Positions 9,322 to 19,803 of a stretch of DNA of 24,292 nt are shown here, piece by piece; positions within the stretch are counted from its first letter, which is position 1; every line of letters begins with the position of its first letter. The position numbers and the translations under genes were made by a program. This DNA comes from Candolleomyces eurysporus. Taxonomy: Eukaryota; Basidiomycota; Agaricomycetes; Agaricales; Psathyrellaceae. The notes under the pieces are model-generated. The model worked only from the letters and a program-made list of their open reading frames with translations, was not told the origin of the DNA and made no database searches. Location: the NCBI GenBank assembly GCA_027579435.1, contig JANBPK010001326.1, forward strand, positions 1 through 24,292, read 5' to 3'.

Positions 9322-9652
9322 CCAATTGTGACTCATACCCAAGGAATTCCACCTCAGCCTGCCACTCCCTCTCCCCCACTGGCCGTCCAACAGGTTGCAG
9401 CAGATAGCAACCAAGATTGTAGAGGTGGTGTTTATCAGCCCAACAACAAGACCATCAATGCAAGGTATACCTACCTTCAACTGCTGCACTCCATTTCTAA
9501 CACCTTCTAGGAATTTATTTGGTCAATACTGGAAGCATCAGAAAGAGAACAAGGCCAAAACTACAAATGAGTTCATGGCCACATTTGCCAGTTTAGACTC
9601 TGCAGAAAAGCTCAAATGGGAGACCAAAGTTGATGAGCTGAAGGCAGCACAG
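9244..9652 (+). pseudogene. Proline-rich, HMG-like gene fragment
   Basis: An open frame of proline-rich sequence starts with two 13-residue repeats (QPVTAL-VPP-QP). It continues to NNKTINAR, where an intron at 9465-9510 (GTATAC, branch-like TTCTAAC, CTTCTAG) joins it in frame to NLFGQYWKHQKENKAKTTN, then EFMATFASLDSAEKLKWETK and VDELKAAQ. The last part resembles an HMG-box-like helix pattern (EK.KWE.K...LK). A further GTGCAT donor follows at 9653. The 5' end is missing: the frame runs without an ATG straight out of the gypsy relic. It may be a host or element gene truncated by, or fused to, the retrotransposon. The family assignment is tentative. Confidence 0.4.
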
Positions 9653-10311
9653 GTGCATCATATTACTGTCTGCTACTTTATTTAGTTTTCCTTCCATCCC
9701 TTCCTTTGAAAGGTCAAAGTTCTCGATGCTGTGTGGCTAAGTATATCCATGGTGGTGTTCAATAAGGTGCGAGGACTTTGATTTATGACATGTTTCAAAA
9801 ATTTCTGACATTGTGTCTGGTAGCAACTACATCTTGTGCTCGGCGGTCACCAATCATCAGCCATTTCAAGCTCTGGTCCTTTCTTTGCCTCCACAAGCTA
9901 CCTGACACTTGTTTTTGACATTTGCTCCCCCTCAATGGCATCACTAGACTGTTGCTTGCTCACTCTTGGTCATGCCCTACTGCTTGCTTGCTTTCTTCCA
10001 AGTCAACCATGTTCTCTCATGCTCTGAGACATCTTCTTTTTGCTCTTGACTCTATTCTGCTCTGTGATTCGTTTATTATTCTCTGGTTTCATCCTTATCT
10101 GTTGAAGCACGAGTGCGAGCTCTTTTTTANTCTATTTTGTAGCTCAATGCTGAATTCTGCCTCCTAGGTGGTGCTACACTGGATTGGGACAAAGGAAAGA
10201 GGCTTGGAAGGCAACATGTTGGGACACAGTTTGGAGATTGGGTGCAGATGACAGTTATTGCATGTTCTATAGCTACTGTATATTCAGCAGGTTGTAAAGA
10301 GTGCCCAAATA
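9653..10311. other. Unassigned AT-rich, CpG-poor stretch
   Basis: Short ORFs occur but show no motifs I recognise. It contains pyrimidine-rich runs and an N at 10130. It may be decayed transposon sequence. Confidence 0.4.
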
Positions 10312-10548
10312 TCACCATTCTATCCTGAACCAAATGAGCATCTCTGGCAATCTCTGAGCAACTTTTTGAACTGTACACAGTGCCACTTTGAGGACCCAGG
10401 CATCTCCAGGGATGCCTGTGAACACTGTTTTAACTGGCGCATATGAGCATCCTTGGGCTATCAGTGGGGAACTCCAAATCTCACTGGGTATGAAGTGGAA
10501 AACCCTGTGCTGGTTCAAAATAAATCCAACTGCATTTGTTCCAAGCAC
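10312..10548 (-). pseudogene. 78-aa coding-like ORF, unknown
   Basis: The translation is coherent and of normal composition, with HFIPSEIWSSPLIAQG and FTGIPGDAWVLKVALCTVQK followed by RLPEMLIWFRIE. No family is recognised with confidence. There is no clear splice context, and the surroundings are decayed repeats, so it is probably a fragment of a larger gene or element. Confidence 0.25.
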
Positions 10549-11047
10549 AAATTTTTACAATGTTTGAAATTGATATAGTCATCAGCTTTTACAATACCAA
10601 ATAATTGATTCAAAATTTGGGGGACTATTTTCGGGAACAGTTGTTCCTTGACCAAATTCATCCATGCCTGTAGTGTCTTCCTTGAAGAAATAGATGATTA
10701 CAAAAAGGTGTTAGACAGCATTTCTTGCAGGGTGCTGCAAGTCCTGGTGTCAGGCAGTTACATGAACAAAGAGTATGTTGGTTAGACATACCATTACTAA
10801 AAAAGTAGCTACTGGGATGCTTGAGGTGTTGCACTTAATGACTTGACTTGTATGCAAGTACTTTGAGCTTTATTCATACTAAACTACATAGTTTGTATAC
10901 TACTCGAATATGTGACAGTCACATCACTTAAATCACCTAGTGGTCTGTGCACTATTAGGCTGACTGATGGTGAACCTAGACTACTCTAGACCTACTAACA
11001 ATAGACTTACTGCATAATACTAATTATTTAGAGCACCTGGCCTACCT
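10549..11047. other. Unassigned stretch left of the inverted arms
   Basis: No ORF, RNA or repeat partner in this window was identified. The sequence is AT-rich and poor in CpG. Confidence 0.4.
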
Positions 11048-11366
11048 GAATAAGTGGCCTAGTTAGCTGGGGCTATATCCTCCATCACTAGGGCTAGTTA
11101 GGTGGCCTTTTAGCAATTCTCACCATGTTTGAATAAATGTCTGTTATTGTTGTCTTCTTTTATGAGAACTGAGAGGGCAGAAAGGGTCCCAGTACCATCA
11201 GCGCCTGTGGGCGCCCATCACTACTGATTGTCACTGTCAACCTCAATCAACAGTGTGCACCCATTGTCCTCCCAACTGATTCCTGACATTGTTGCCGACA
11301 TGTCCGCCCATCCTCCCGCCAACGTCAGTGCTCCCTGGTCAATTACAAGCTCAACAATAGATCAAT
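11048..11366 (+). repeat. Left inverted arm
   Basis: It starts GAATAAGTGGCCTAGTTAGC and is the reverse complement of 15889-16216, with roughly nine in ten bases matching over most of the length and small indels. It includes GAGGGCAGAAAGGGTCCCAG and GACATGTCCGCCCATCCTCC. It has no ORF of note. It is probably the terminal inverted repeat of the KDZ-related element. Confidence 0.7.
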
Positions 11367-11378
11367 GGACAATGATGT

Positions 11379-11422
11379 CCATATTAGGAAACAATGTATG
11401 CCCATATTAGGAAACAATGTAT
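11379..11422 (+). repeat. Tandem duplication of a 21-bp unit
   Basis: CCATATTAGGAAACAATGTA followed by T occurs at 11379-11399 and 11402-11422 without change, a 23-bp period. It lies just inside the left inverted arm. Confidence 0.8.
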
Positions 11423-11604
11423 AGTATTTACACAGCATAGGCATTGTATTCTAACAGTAAATTCCAGACCATGCTGGCATGAAGCGAGTATCTGAGTGAG
11501 TGATCTCTGTTCTTGTCTAGATATTCCAACCATGTGTGTTTACACATCACTTATAGGCAAATTTATCTGCAACAACTATAAGCAAGCGCTCGCTATTCTA
11601 GCTA

Positions 11605-11641
11605 AGGTAGCCCACATACAAACTCCACCAACATCACATGA
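11605..11641 (+). repeat. Left TIR of the Tc1-like element
   Basis: The first 37 bases match the inverse of the right end with two mismatches, both transitions (A/G). Similarity fades after that, though a GTGACA-type motif continues. Confidence 0.85.
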
Positions 11642-11837
11642 TGTGACACAAAGTGTGACAGATGCTGCCAAAACAGGAACGGCGACATAAGATAAGGTGA
11701 TATTGGGTTGTAGAGCTACATATGACAAAATCAGTTCCCAGCAAAGTGTTTAGAATGTAAATAAGATAGTGTGTGCAAAAAATCACATCAAAAAGCCAAG
11801 ATCTGAAGGACTAGTTCCCAAAACACTACAAATGTGC

Positions 11838-14142
11838 CTATTTATCAGCCTCATCCAGGTCCTTGCGCCATGATGATGGCAAAATGCAGTGTCCACGGTA
11901 CTTCTTTATAGCCCATGCAGCCTGTTTACCATCAAGGCCATTGCGATATGCATCCATGAACCTCAAAGAGCGGTTAGCAAACCGGCGCATGGATACAAGT
12001 GGCACACCATCCACAGCTTCAAGGGTATTCTTCTCCAATACATCTTCTCTGCTTGACTCTGGGTTTAGTCTATATAGACGTTTGGCATATCCCCAGCACT
12101 GCTCAATAAAATTGAGCTCACAGTGATACTTTGGAAGGAATATCACCTGGACACCTAGTGACTTGGCAAGGATCTCCAGGTTTGATTCCACATTCTGGAA
12201 GTCAGGCTCGTTGTAAAGAACTTGTCGCATGCAGCAGTCCTGTTGAGGAGGAGCACACTTGAATTCTTTGCATTCAGCCTTCAACCCTTTGGTCTCAATG
12301 CCCCTTTCTGCCAAGATCCTCTCCATTCCTTTGAATGTTCCCATCCCAACACCATCCTCTGGGGGGAAGTACAATGGCTGAGACTCTCCATTGAAAGATG
12401 CACCATGCATGGGGACCCTCTGCTTCTCTCCTGGGATAACTTTGCCTTCTGCATCGCGTTTTGGAACATCCGCACCAAATACCAAGGACTCACTTTTGGG
12501 CATGTGACGAGCAGAAAGGGATCCGTCGGGTCGCTTGAGATGGGTAGTCACATTGTCGTAAATGAAGTAGTGGTCGTTATCGGGGTAGAGCTCCTTAGCC
12601 AAGGCCACTGCTACTTTGAGCTGAGCAAGAATGTCTTCATTGGTCATATATCCCTCCCTACCTTTACCTGGCTTAAGCGTAACCTGAGCAGTACGTCCAT
12701 CAGGTGCTTTCAGCCAGCCATAGTCGGCGGATACATAGTTTGCAACCATGAATGATAGACCTTCTCCCTTTGGGTAGGGCTTGGCAGGAGCATCTTTATG
12801 GTACCAGTGCTTTGCACGACGGTCATGAGCATAAAAAATACTCTCATCATGGAACCATAAAATTGCAATCCGGCAATTGACTGGTTCTAAGACGAGTTGA
12901 CCATTTTTGTCATACACATGCATGCGAGAAAGGAGTTCGGAGACTTGGGGGAGGAACCTATTCTGTCGATGGTCTACAACATCGTCACGTTCATGACCAT
13001 CCACAAATTGGCCCTTTGGAGGATGAGAGAATTGATAGCCCAAGCTATCTAAGTATCGCTGAGCTGTTGCAAGGGATATTGGTTGTCCGATACCATACTC
13101 CTCCCGGACTTCATTGCTGTTCAGATAGTCGCATAGCTTTTCTGCAGAGATGTTNCCCCCCAAGACCCTGAAGAAACAGCTTGACAGCATTGGCAAGATC
13201 TTCATCTGCCAACATACTGGATTGCCATTCACCATATGGGTTAATAGGGAGAACCTCTCGGTTGTGAATGAAAGCACGACACAGCCTCCAAAGCACCCGA
13301 GCACAGTATGCACTTGGTTGGTTGACTGAAACAGCTGCCTGTATTGATGACGCTTGCCAGCGGCCATATGTGGTAGAATAGGGAGTGGTGTAGAAGGCCA
13401 ACAAAGCCTTCATTTCTTGTAGGCGGTATCAGACAAACTGACAGAGATCTGGGGGTTTATACCCACCAGATTTCCCTCGTGATGAGCCCCGAAGTAGCTC
13501 TGTGATGTCCTTCAAAGCCTCTTTAGCCTGGAAAAGTGTCGGGGCCTCATGAACCTTGTTTAAAAAAGGTCGAGAGGTGGGAGGTGAAGCAGGTGATGGA
13601 GGTGGTGCCTTGGGAATGTACTCCAGTTGTGTGTCAACATCCATGTGAAATGCCGACTTGGAGACACTGCCAAGCATCAGACTTGATGAACAATCATTCG
13701 CGTCTTCAAGCAAAACAGACTCCCGGCTTGGGTGGTTGTGGTAGTATGGGCCATAAATAGAATCATCGTCACAATCTTCGACAGTAGCTTTGGAAAAAGG
13801 AACTGGGGAGAGTGAAAAGACAAAGTTGCTGGAAGCAGTGGGCTGTGCAGGGATATTGGCGCCAAGGTGAAAGACATCTGTACGACAAGTTGATGCCGGG
13901 ATATGATTGTTTTCAATGGCATCTTGTGCTGGGACCAGAATCTGTCATAATGTCAGTGCCAAGCTCGCTCAAAATGGTTACTCATGACATACATTCCCCT
14001 TTTCGGGCAGACTTCCGTCCTCTTGTTGGTCAATCTTTCGCTTTTTGGCCTTTCTCTGGGGTGGCAAATGTTCAATGAGCCTTTTAGCACCATTTGTAAA
14101 GTTCGCAAGATGTGATTTGGTGGTTTTCGAGGGCGGAGGCAT
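11838..14142 (-). pseudogene. Tc1/IS630-like DDE transposase, one nonsense codon and one N-linked shift
   Basis: ATG at 14142 begins a basic N-terminus (KRLIEHLPPQRKAKKRKIDQ, a likely nuclear signal). An intron at 13992-13942 (GTATGT...GACAG) leads to one long exon to TAG 11838-11840, about 750 codons in all. Landmarks are a helix-turn-helix-like region (DLANAVKLFLQGLGG, ISLATAQRYLDSLGY), WFHDESIFYAHD (first Asp), HYFIYDNVTTHLKR (second Asp), and CELNFIEQCWGYAKRLYRLN (Glu). The DDE triad and the C-terminal block PLVSMRRFANRSLRFMDAYR are present. Such enzymes cut and paste at TA. Two defects exist: TGA at 13429-13431 (probably from CGA) and a one-base shift at an N beside a G/C run (13155), which may be only a base-call problem. 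Without the TGA it would look functional. Confidence 0.85.
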
Positions 14143-14357
14143 TCTAATGACGCGATGGAATGAGCAAAAGCTTGTATTTGGGGAACTAGTCCCTCAGAAT
14201 TCCACGGATTCTCTCGAAAATTGAAATTTACGATGATTCAATACATTACTATCGATTGTTGGGACCAGATTTTGGCTGAAGTGTCCCTATCTTTTCCTAG
14301 CTAATTATCTTTAATTTTTCTCTCCTTTTTTGCCAAATTGGGACATGTCACGCTGAG

Positions 14358-14394
14358 TCATGTGACGTTGGTGGAGTTTGTATGCGGGCTACCT
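14358..14394 (-). repeat. Right TIR of the Tc1-like element
   Basis: This is the inverted partner of 11605-11641 and reads AGGTAGCCCGCATACAAACT from the outside. The adjacent TA is the target duplication. Confidence 0.85.
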
Positions 14395-15888
14395 TACAGA
14401 ATCCCCTCTCAAGGTTGCAATGGCTGCGCAAGGAATCAATGATACAAGTGTTTTTGGATTGTGGCTTGACAAAGAACGTGAATACCTGAAGAGTTTGAAG
14501 AAAGAACCTGAGGATGAGATCTGGCAAATGGATTATTACCAGATGCTTGTCAATCTTGATGACTGTGAGTAAGTACTCCCTTCTCTCTTGGCTGGTCATC
14601 TCTGACTCGTGCTCACAGGGAAAAGCTCCAGAGTATTTAAACAACTTTTATCTTGTACAATTCATCACAGAAGACTGGGAAAGGGAAGGGGAAGCAAAAC
14701 ATGTCACCCAAAACCCAGCTCTGACATGCATTGGAGCGATGGGACAAGGTTCTTGCAGCCGTCTGGCAGTTTGAAATTGATTTCACAATTTCAGAGCACT
14801 GGGTGCTGGGGTCTCAGGAGTGGCAAACTGCTTGGGACTTGACCAGCCGGAGGCGCTATCAGTGCTGTCTAGAAGAGCTCAAGGCTCTTGTGGTTCATGT
14901 ATTTTTGAGCTCACAAAAATGAACATGTCACACACTGGTACATCATCCAATATCATAATGCTGGTATTCACAGATCTCAATGTTAGGAAGGGTACAAGCT
15001 ACATAAACATATCTCCAAGGCGCTTCAGGCATGATTGCAGGCAATCCATTCCTCTTTCACAAACACTATAACAATGCTGCAGCAAAGATGGTTCCACCAT
15101 GTCAACAGCTCTCCTGGGATCAGGTGATTGAATATGCCTTTCTTGCTGACTTTGACCTTCTACGGGATTCCAGACAGGATGTGTGGTCAAAGCCATGGGC
15201 ACAACCACAATCTCAACTCCTCATAGACCAGTATTTCGAAATTCAACAAGCACTGGAGGAAATTCAGCACCTCAACATTGAAATCAAGCAAATTGTCACT
15301 CACATTCAAGATGAAGAAAACTTTTTGNCGNAGCTGCTGAGGAAGAGATTTCACCAAATGACTAAATCTTTGCTTTCCACATAGGTCACTACCGGGAGGA
15401 ACGAATGAGATTTTGGTCACTGCACCTCCAGCGCTTTTCAACACTGATGAATCTCCTGGGGTTCACAGGCAATATCACCCCTCGTCAAAGCGTTGACCAA
15501 TCACTCCATTGCTTTGCATCAGCACTCACCAATTCGGCTGCTATGGACATAGATTCAGCTTCACCTCACCCAATGCCTGGTGACAATGGTTCTGATTTTG
15601 AGGATGTTGATGAAGAGGAGGAACTAGTAGACAGGTTCAACCTCTTAAATGTTTTGAATGAACAATTCACACTGGCATGTCCTCACCTTTGTATTTACCT
15701 TTTTCTCTTTGAGCCCAGAATCCTGATCTATGATTGAACTCAAAAGGCAAAAGGTACATGTTTGCTTTGACATACTCGTGCTGATGACTGCAATGTGCCA
15801 TTGTCGACAGAGGTCAGTGCAGAACCATAACAACGATGCCCACTGATGGAGACAATTGGCTGATGAGAGATCGGTGGTTCCTATCTGA

Positions 15889-16216
15889 GGGTGTTGATCA
15901 TGTGAGCTTGTAATTGACTGGAGGGCCAGGGAGCACCGATGTTGGTGGGAGGATGGGCGGACATGTCGGCAACAACATCAGGAATCAGTTGGGAGGACAA
16001 TGGGTGCACACTGTTGATTGATGTTGACAGTGATGATCAGTAGTGATGGGTGCCCACAGGCGCTGATGGTACTGGGACCCTTTCTGCCCTCTCAGTTCTC
16101 ATAAAAGAAGACAACAATAACAGACATTTATTCAAACATGGTGAGAATTGCTAAAAGGCCGCCTAACTAGCCCTGGTGATGGAGGGTACAGCCCAGGCTA
16201 ACTAGGCCGCTTATTC
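15889..16216 (-). repeat. Right inverted arm
   Basis: This is the inverted partner of the left arm, ending GGCTAACTAGGCCGCTTATTC at 16216, where repeat copy B begins at once. Most differences from the left arm are transitions, plus a few short indels (for example an extra TGGAGGG near 15919). Confidence 0.7.
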
Positions 16217-16440
16217 GGTGATGCACAGGTCGCGTCTAAGGCTCAAAACACTACAAGACAAAGAACCTCACTCTAACACCAACACACACACAAAACAAAC
16301 ACACCAAGTATCTTAGGAAGATAAGAGGCAGACAAGGGTATAGTGAAAGGCGCTAAGTCTAGTTGGACTGAGGCTTCGAAACATAAAATTTGCAATCGCA
16401 AGTCCGAGGGGGAGCTAAGGCTCAACCAGGTTCGATGTTA
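16216..16440 (+). repeat. Dispersed repeat, diverged copy B
   Basis: It begins CGGTGATGCACAGGTCGCG and follows copies A and C through the CA-rich tract, GAAGATAAGAGGC, TGCAATCGCAAGTCCGAGGG and GAGCTAAGGCTCAACCAG, with many substitutions and indels. After about 16440 the similarity is lost. Its first base coincides with the outer end of the right inverted arm. Confidence 0.6.
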
Positions 16441-16842
16441 TTGCTTTGGAAGCTAAGCTTTGCAGACAACTAGCTCGACAGTAAACAGATTCAACTTCAG
16501 AAGTGAGAACACGGTCTCAACGCGATATAAATTTCACAACACGATGAGGACACGGCCTCTGAACGACTTCTGAACTTAAACACACAAAAGATAACAGAAA
16601 GGCTCTCGTAGATTCAGTGGGTAACATGGACCTGGATGCAAAATACAACACTAGCTACCTGATATATTGATTCGGTTATTTAGAGTCCAAGATTAAATAC
16701 TGTAAATAAGTTTGGCAAACACATCCAAGGCAAACAGAGGTATAAACACATGAAACTTGGGGGGTATGGGCCAGCACTGGCGCATGGCAAATCCGAGGCC
16801 TTTTCACATCCAGTGTCCATTGGAAGCTGAAAAGATTGTTTA
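16441..16842. other. Unassigned non-coding stretch
   Basis: No ORF with support is seen. A segment at 16768-16798 resembles 19629-19659 (GGGCCA-CACTG...TGGCAA...GAGG), so part of it may be an old repeat. Confidence 0.35.
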
Positions 16843-17412
16843 TTAATCCATTAATCTACTGTAAATGGCATCTCTTTTTACACGGTTGCTGTAGAATGGC
16901 TGTATTCTCTTGGCCAGAGAGTGCCACAAGCATATCCGCACTGATTTGGGTCCATTTTGGCTTATTGGCCACAGCAGGTTGAGGTTGGTTTTTGCAAAGC
17001 TCTGCAACCTCCAAGAGAGCCTATTTGCAATGTACGCATCACATTTTTTCAGGTCAGACTTGGTCATGGCCTTATGCTTCACAGACTCAAGCTTGGACTC
17101 CCTAGGAGAATGTGCATCCAACTTGGCATGCTCATGCACCCTATTTTGCTGTCTTGTGATCCACTCCTTCTGAAATTCACCTCTGGCGATTCGCTCAACA
17201 TTTGAATCTGTCAAAGTTGGGTCCAAGTAGCCATGGCCAATTTTTCTGAAAATGAATACAAGCATTACTAAGGCATAAGTGCATTTAGCATAACACGTAT
17301 GTGTGATCCAAAAAGGCAAAGGATTTCCACGGTCACTGGTGCTGAAATCCAGGAAAAGCTTGGCATGCATCCACAGGGTACAAGTACCCAAGTCCATCGG
17401 CCTTGGAACCAA
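16843..17412 (-). CDS. Hypothetical protein, 172 codons in two exons
   Basis: The frame starts at ATG 17412, and an intron at 17296-17246 (GTGTTA...TTTTCAG, 51 nt) joins FWITHT to KIGHGYLDPTLTDSNVERIA in phase. It continues with RGEFQKEWITRQQNRVHEHA and a basic, helical C-terminus to the stop at 16843. The translated composition and the in-phase intron support a real coding history. I recognise no family. It lies in repeat-rich DNA and could be an accessory ORF of a mobile element or a captured gene. The donor GTGTTA is not canonical, which lowers confidence. Confidence 0.4.
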   Translation of the reverse strand: MVPRPMDLGTCTLWMHAKLFLDFSTSDRGNPLPFWITHTCYAKCTYALVMLVFIFRKIGHGYLDPTLTDSNVERIARGEFQKEWITRQQNRVHEHAKLDAHSPRESKLESVKHKAMTKSDLKKCDAYIANRLSWRLQSFAKTNLNLLWPISQNGPKSVRICLWHSLAKRIQPFYSNRVKRDAIYSRLMD

Positions 17413-19803
17413 CTAGTCCAAAAAGAGATAATCATATGAGGGCATCCAGCCTCCAGAACAAGGTCTCGACTCTCCTAGACTTGCACTGATATGTGTTCAG
17501 AACTGCTTGCTGAAACAGCACTCCACTATTTCCACATGCTTTGGCAGTTCAGAATAGGTTTGGAGGTAAGTACCTTTGCTCCCAACCCTACTTCCGTCTA
17601 TCCGGTGAAGAGATCGAGAATGGTGAGACAACTAACACACACAACACTTCAACCAACACCAACTCAAAGTCGAGCCGGGCGAGATGAATAGTATGTACGA
17701 ACCCTTTTATAGTTGTGCCACACTGAAATCAGGGGTGCGAGTATGGGGGTAGTGTAGAGTATTAAGAATTAACAAGTTCTTCTCTCTTGGGCACACTAGT
17801 TCCAAGTAATCGAGGGGTACTTGATAATCACACAGTCAACCGGTAAGGTTGTATCTTTATGGCTTTGATCTTTCCTTTAACTTAGTATCACACCGCGTGA
17901 GATAAAAGTCACAAATCCAAGTCGATTGCAAACGCAAAGTAAACAAATAAAACAGCAGTAATTCTCTAGGGAAAAACTATGCTAAGAGAGTCCAATATAT
18001 ATACTATCTGGAGCCATGCAATCACTGGAGCTTGGTCAATAGGTGTACACGAGATTTATAAATAAAAGAGTCCAGGCCCCAGCTAGAGAGAGATAAAGAG
18101 ATAAAAAGAGGGTATTGGATATGCCAATGCGCCGCTGCGCCACTCCAATGCTTGCACCGTGACTATGAATAGGTTCCTATTGCCTTTTCTGGTTTGCCAA
18201 AGGGGATGCCAAAGTTGATCGAGGGTGGTCGGTCTACAGTTATACCAACAACTGCCTTGGTGTGCCTTTGCTCAAGCCGTGTGAGGAGGAATTGGACCTC
18301 TGTCAATTGAATACAGTTATCTTGGCAAGTCCCTTGTGACCACTTTCCGGATTATCTCTTTTCATGAACAACCTTCCTTTCAGAGTACTTTGAGCTCCTT
18401 TCTCGTGCCATGCCAGCCATCATGCTGTTTGAGGTGCCAAAACCTTGCCGCGCATCTCTTTACATGCTTAGGAACTCGTCCTCATTGCTCTAGCACTGAA
18501 TATACTCAATTAATATGAGGCTGCACAAGAGGTTAGGTACCCTTAGTGCCTAGGAAACCACCTCTATAGCTTTAGTAGTGAATTCAGGTCGTTCAGCCAC
18601 AGGGCAGACTGTTTGATCTGAAGCGGCACCAACTGGCCAGCTTACTAAACCCTATTCTCAGGTATATGGCGGGCATGCCTCTAAGTCAGCAGTCCTCGAG
18701 TAGACTCCAGCTCTCGTGAACCCAAGAGTAGTGCACTCTTTCATTATCCTTTGTACCATGTGAGTTGTCTTAAGACCAGCAGGGTTTTGTAGTGTAGAGA
18801 TTAATGAGACACAACTGTTAATTGAATTGTGATCATATATTTAATAAAATGGTTATTTATTTGCAAAAAAGCGAACCCGGTCGTATCACCAGTTTGCTGG
18901 GCACCACTCCCAAGCCCTTATTGCACTATTGCCCCAACTCTAGGCACTCTGTATCTCTCTGCACTCCATGCGTTCATCTTTACCAAGTTCAGCTTGCAAC
19001 ACCGATACCTATCTTGAGTTCCAAAACCGCCCATCAGTCTTTACCCTCATTCCACATCAGTTTACACATCAGGTTGGTTCTTCAGAAGCCTGCAACCAAG
19101 TCATTTGTTCTTCCAAATCCAGCAACTGTCATGTTTAATTGACTCAACAGATTTGCCATCACATCCTCGAAGCCACAGAGTGAGGTTACACTTTCCACTT
19201 AGTGAATGTCAGGGCAAATGTCCCCTGTAGTGTGCAGACTCTCTCTTCCTATGCTGTACCTTGCCAGGTCGGGTGCGCAGTTATGATTCTGAATTGTTTC
19301 CCTATCCTTCAGATACGTTTGCAGGGCCTTCCAAGTACAAAGCACTGCTGCCAAACCGTTGTACTTGGGTCACTGAGCCAGATTCCTGAGAGCTGCTAAG
19401 TCTGAAGCCAGGAACTGCTTTGACTCTTGGTTTCGCAATGTTCAGAAGACATGCTAAGTTCTATTAGTCATTTTAGTACTTTAATTCAGAAGCACTTCCA
19501 AAGAAAAGCTCTATTATTTTGCAATTTTTCTGAGAGTCTGCAGGCAAGCGCTGCATCATTGGGTAGGCCAGGTGACTTAGAGGTTTACTGATAAGCACTG
19601 GAACTGTTATGGAATAACTTGGGTTTGTGGGCCATCACTGTGCCTGGCAATTTCTGAGGTTATATTGACCTGGTATCACATGCTGAAAGCTGTGTCACCA
19701 CAAAGTGACGAAAAACAGAAAGCCAGAGACAATCAACATCTACCTCCTCGCATGGTATCAACCAGGTTCTGTTATTTTATTTCATTATACTAGAATAACA
19801 AGA
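17413..19803. other. Long non-coding stretch, no supported gene
   Basis: About 2.4 kb without convincing coding sequence on either strand; short ORFs lack motifs. There are AT-rich tracts near 17995-18005 and 18830-18860. Two similar segments, GTAGTGTAGAGTATTAA (17748) and GTAGTGTAGAGATTAA (18789), hint at decayed repeat ends. The segment at 19629-19659 resembles 16768-16798. It is most likely old transposon debris. Confidence 0.4.

Larger units (their letters stand above)
11605..14394 (-). mobile_element. Tc1/IS630-like DNA transposon with TIRs and TA target duplication
   Basis: The ends are AGGTAGCCC... and its inverse ...GGGCTACCT, flanked on both sides by TA (11603-11604 and 14395-14396), the mark of Tc1/mariner-type insertion. 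It is 2790 bp long and carries one large transposase gene on the minus strand. Removing the element and one TA rejoins the KDZ reading frame exactly, which fixes its ends. CpG content is intermediate, so it is younger than the KDZ relic it interrupts. Confidence 0.88.
11521..15737 (+). pseudogene. KDZ transposase C-terminal relic, split by Tc1-like insertion
   Basis: Left of the insert the frame reads TSLIGKFICNNYKQALAIL (after a TTGTCTAG acceptor at 11520). Right of it the same frame continues with SPLKVAMAAQGINDTSVFG and WLDKEREYLKSLKKEPEDE. Next come an intron at 14569-14618, ERWDKVLAA, RRYQCCLEELKALV, ELTKMNMSHTG, LSWDQVIEYAFLADFDLLRD, IEIKQIVTHIQDEENFL and an acidic tail (DFEDVDEEEELVD) near 15600. 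This order matches the C-terminal helical half of KDZ proteins of the CxC2-associated group. The RNase H core and N-terminus are absent. Inactivating changes include TAA at 14638-14640, TGA at 15032-15034, several frameshifts, and two Ns (15328, 15331). Confidence 0.7.
11048..16216 (+). mobile_element. KDZ-related element between long inverted arms, with nested Tc1-like insertion
   Basis: Inverted arms of about 320 bp (11048-11366 and 15889-16216) enclose the 3' part of a KDZ gene on the plus strand. That gene is interrupted by a complete Tc1-like transposon (11605-14394). Without the Tc1-like insert the unit is about 2.4 kb, far too small for a full KDZ gene, so it is an internally deleted, non-autonomous derivative. 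No target duplication is visible at the outer ends. Confidence 0.55.

Noticed and set aside
12222..12755. 177-aa plus-strand ORF within the Tc1-like element
   Set aside because: It is antisense to the transposase, whose motifs are clear.
18822..19142. 106-aa plus-strand ORF
   Set aside because: Low-information composition, no motifs, no splice context, and surrounded by repeat debris.
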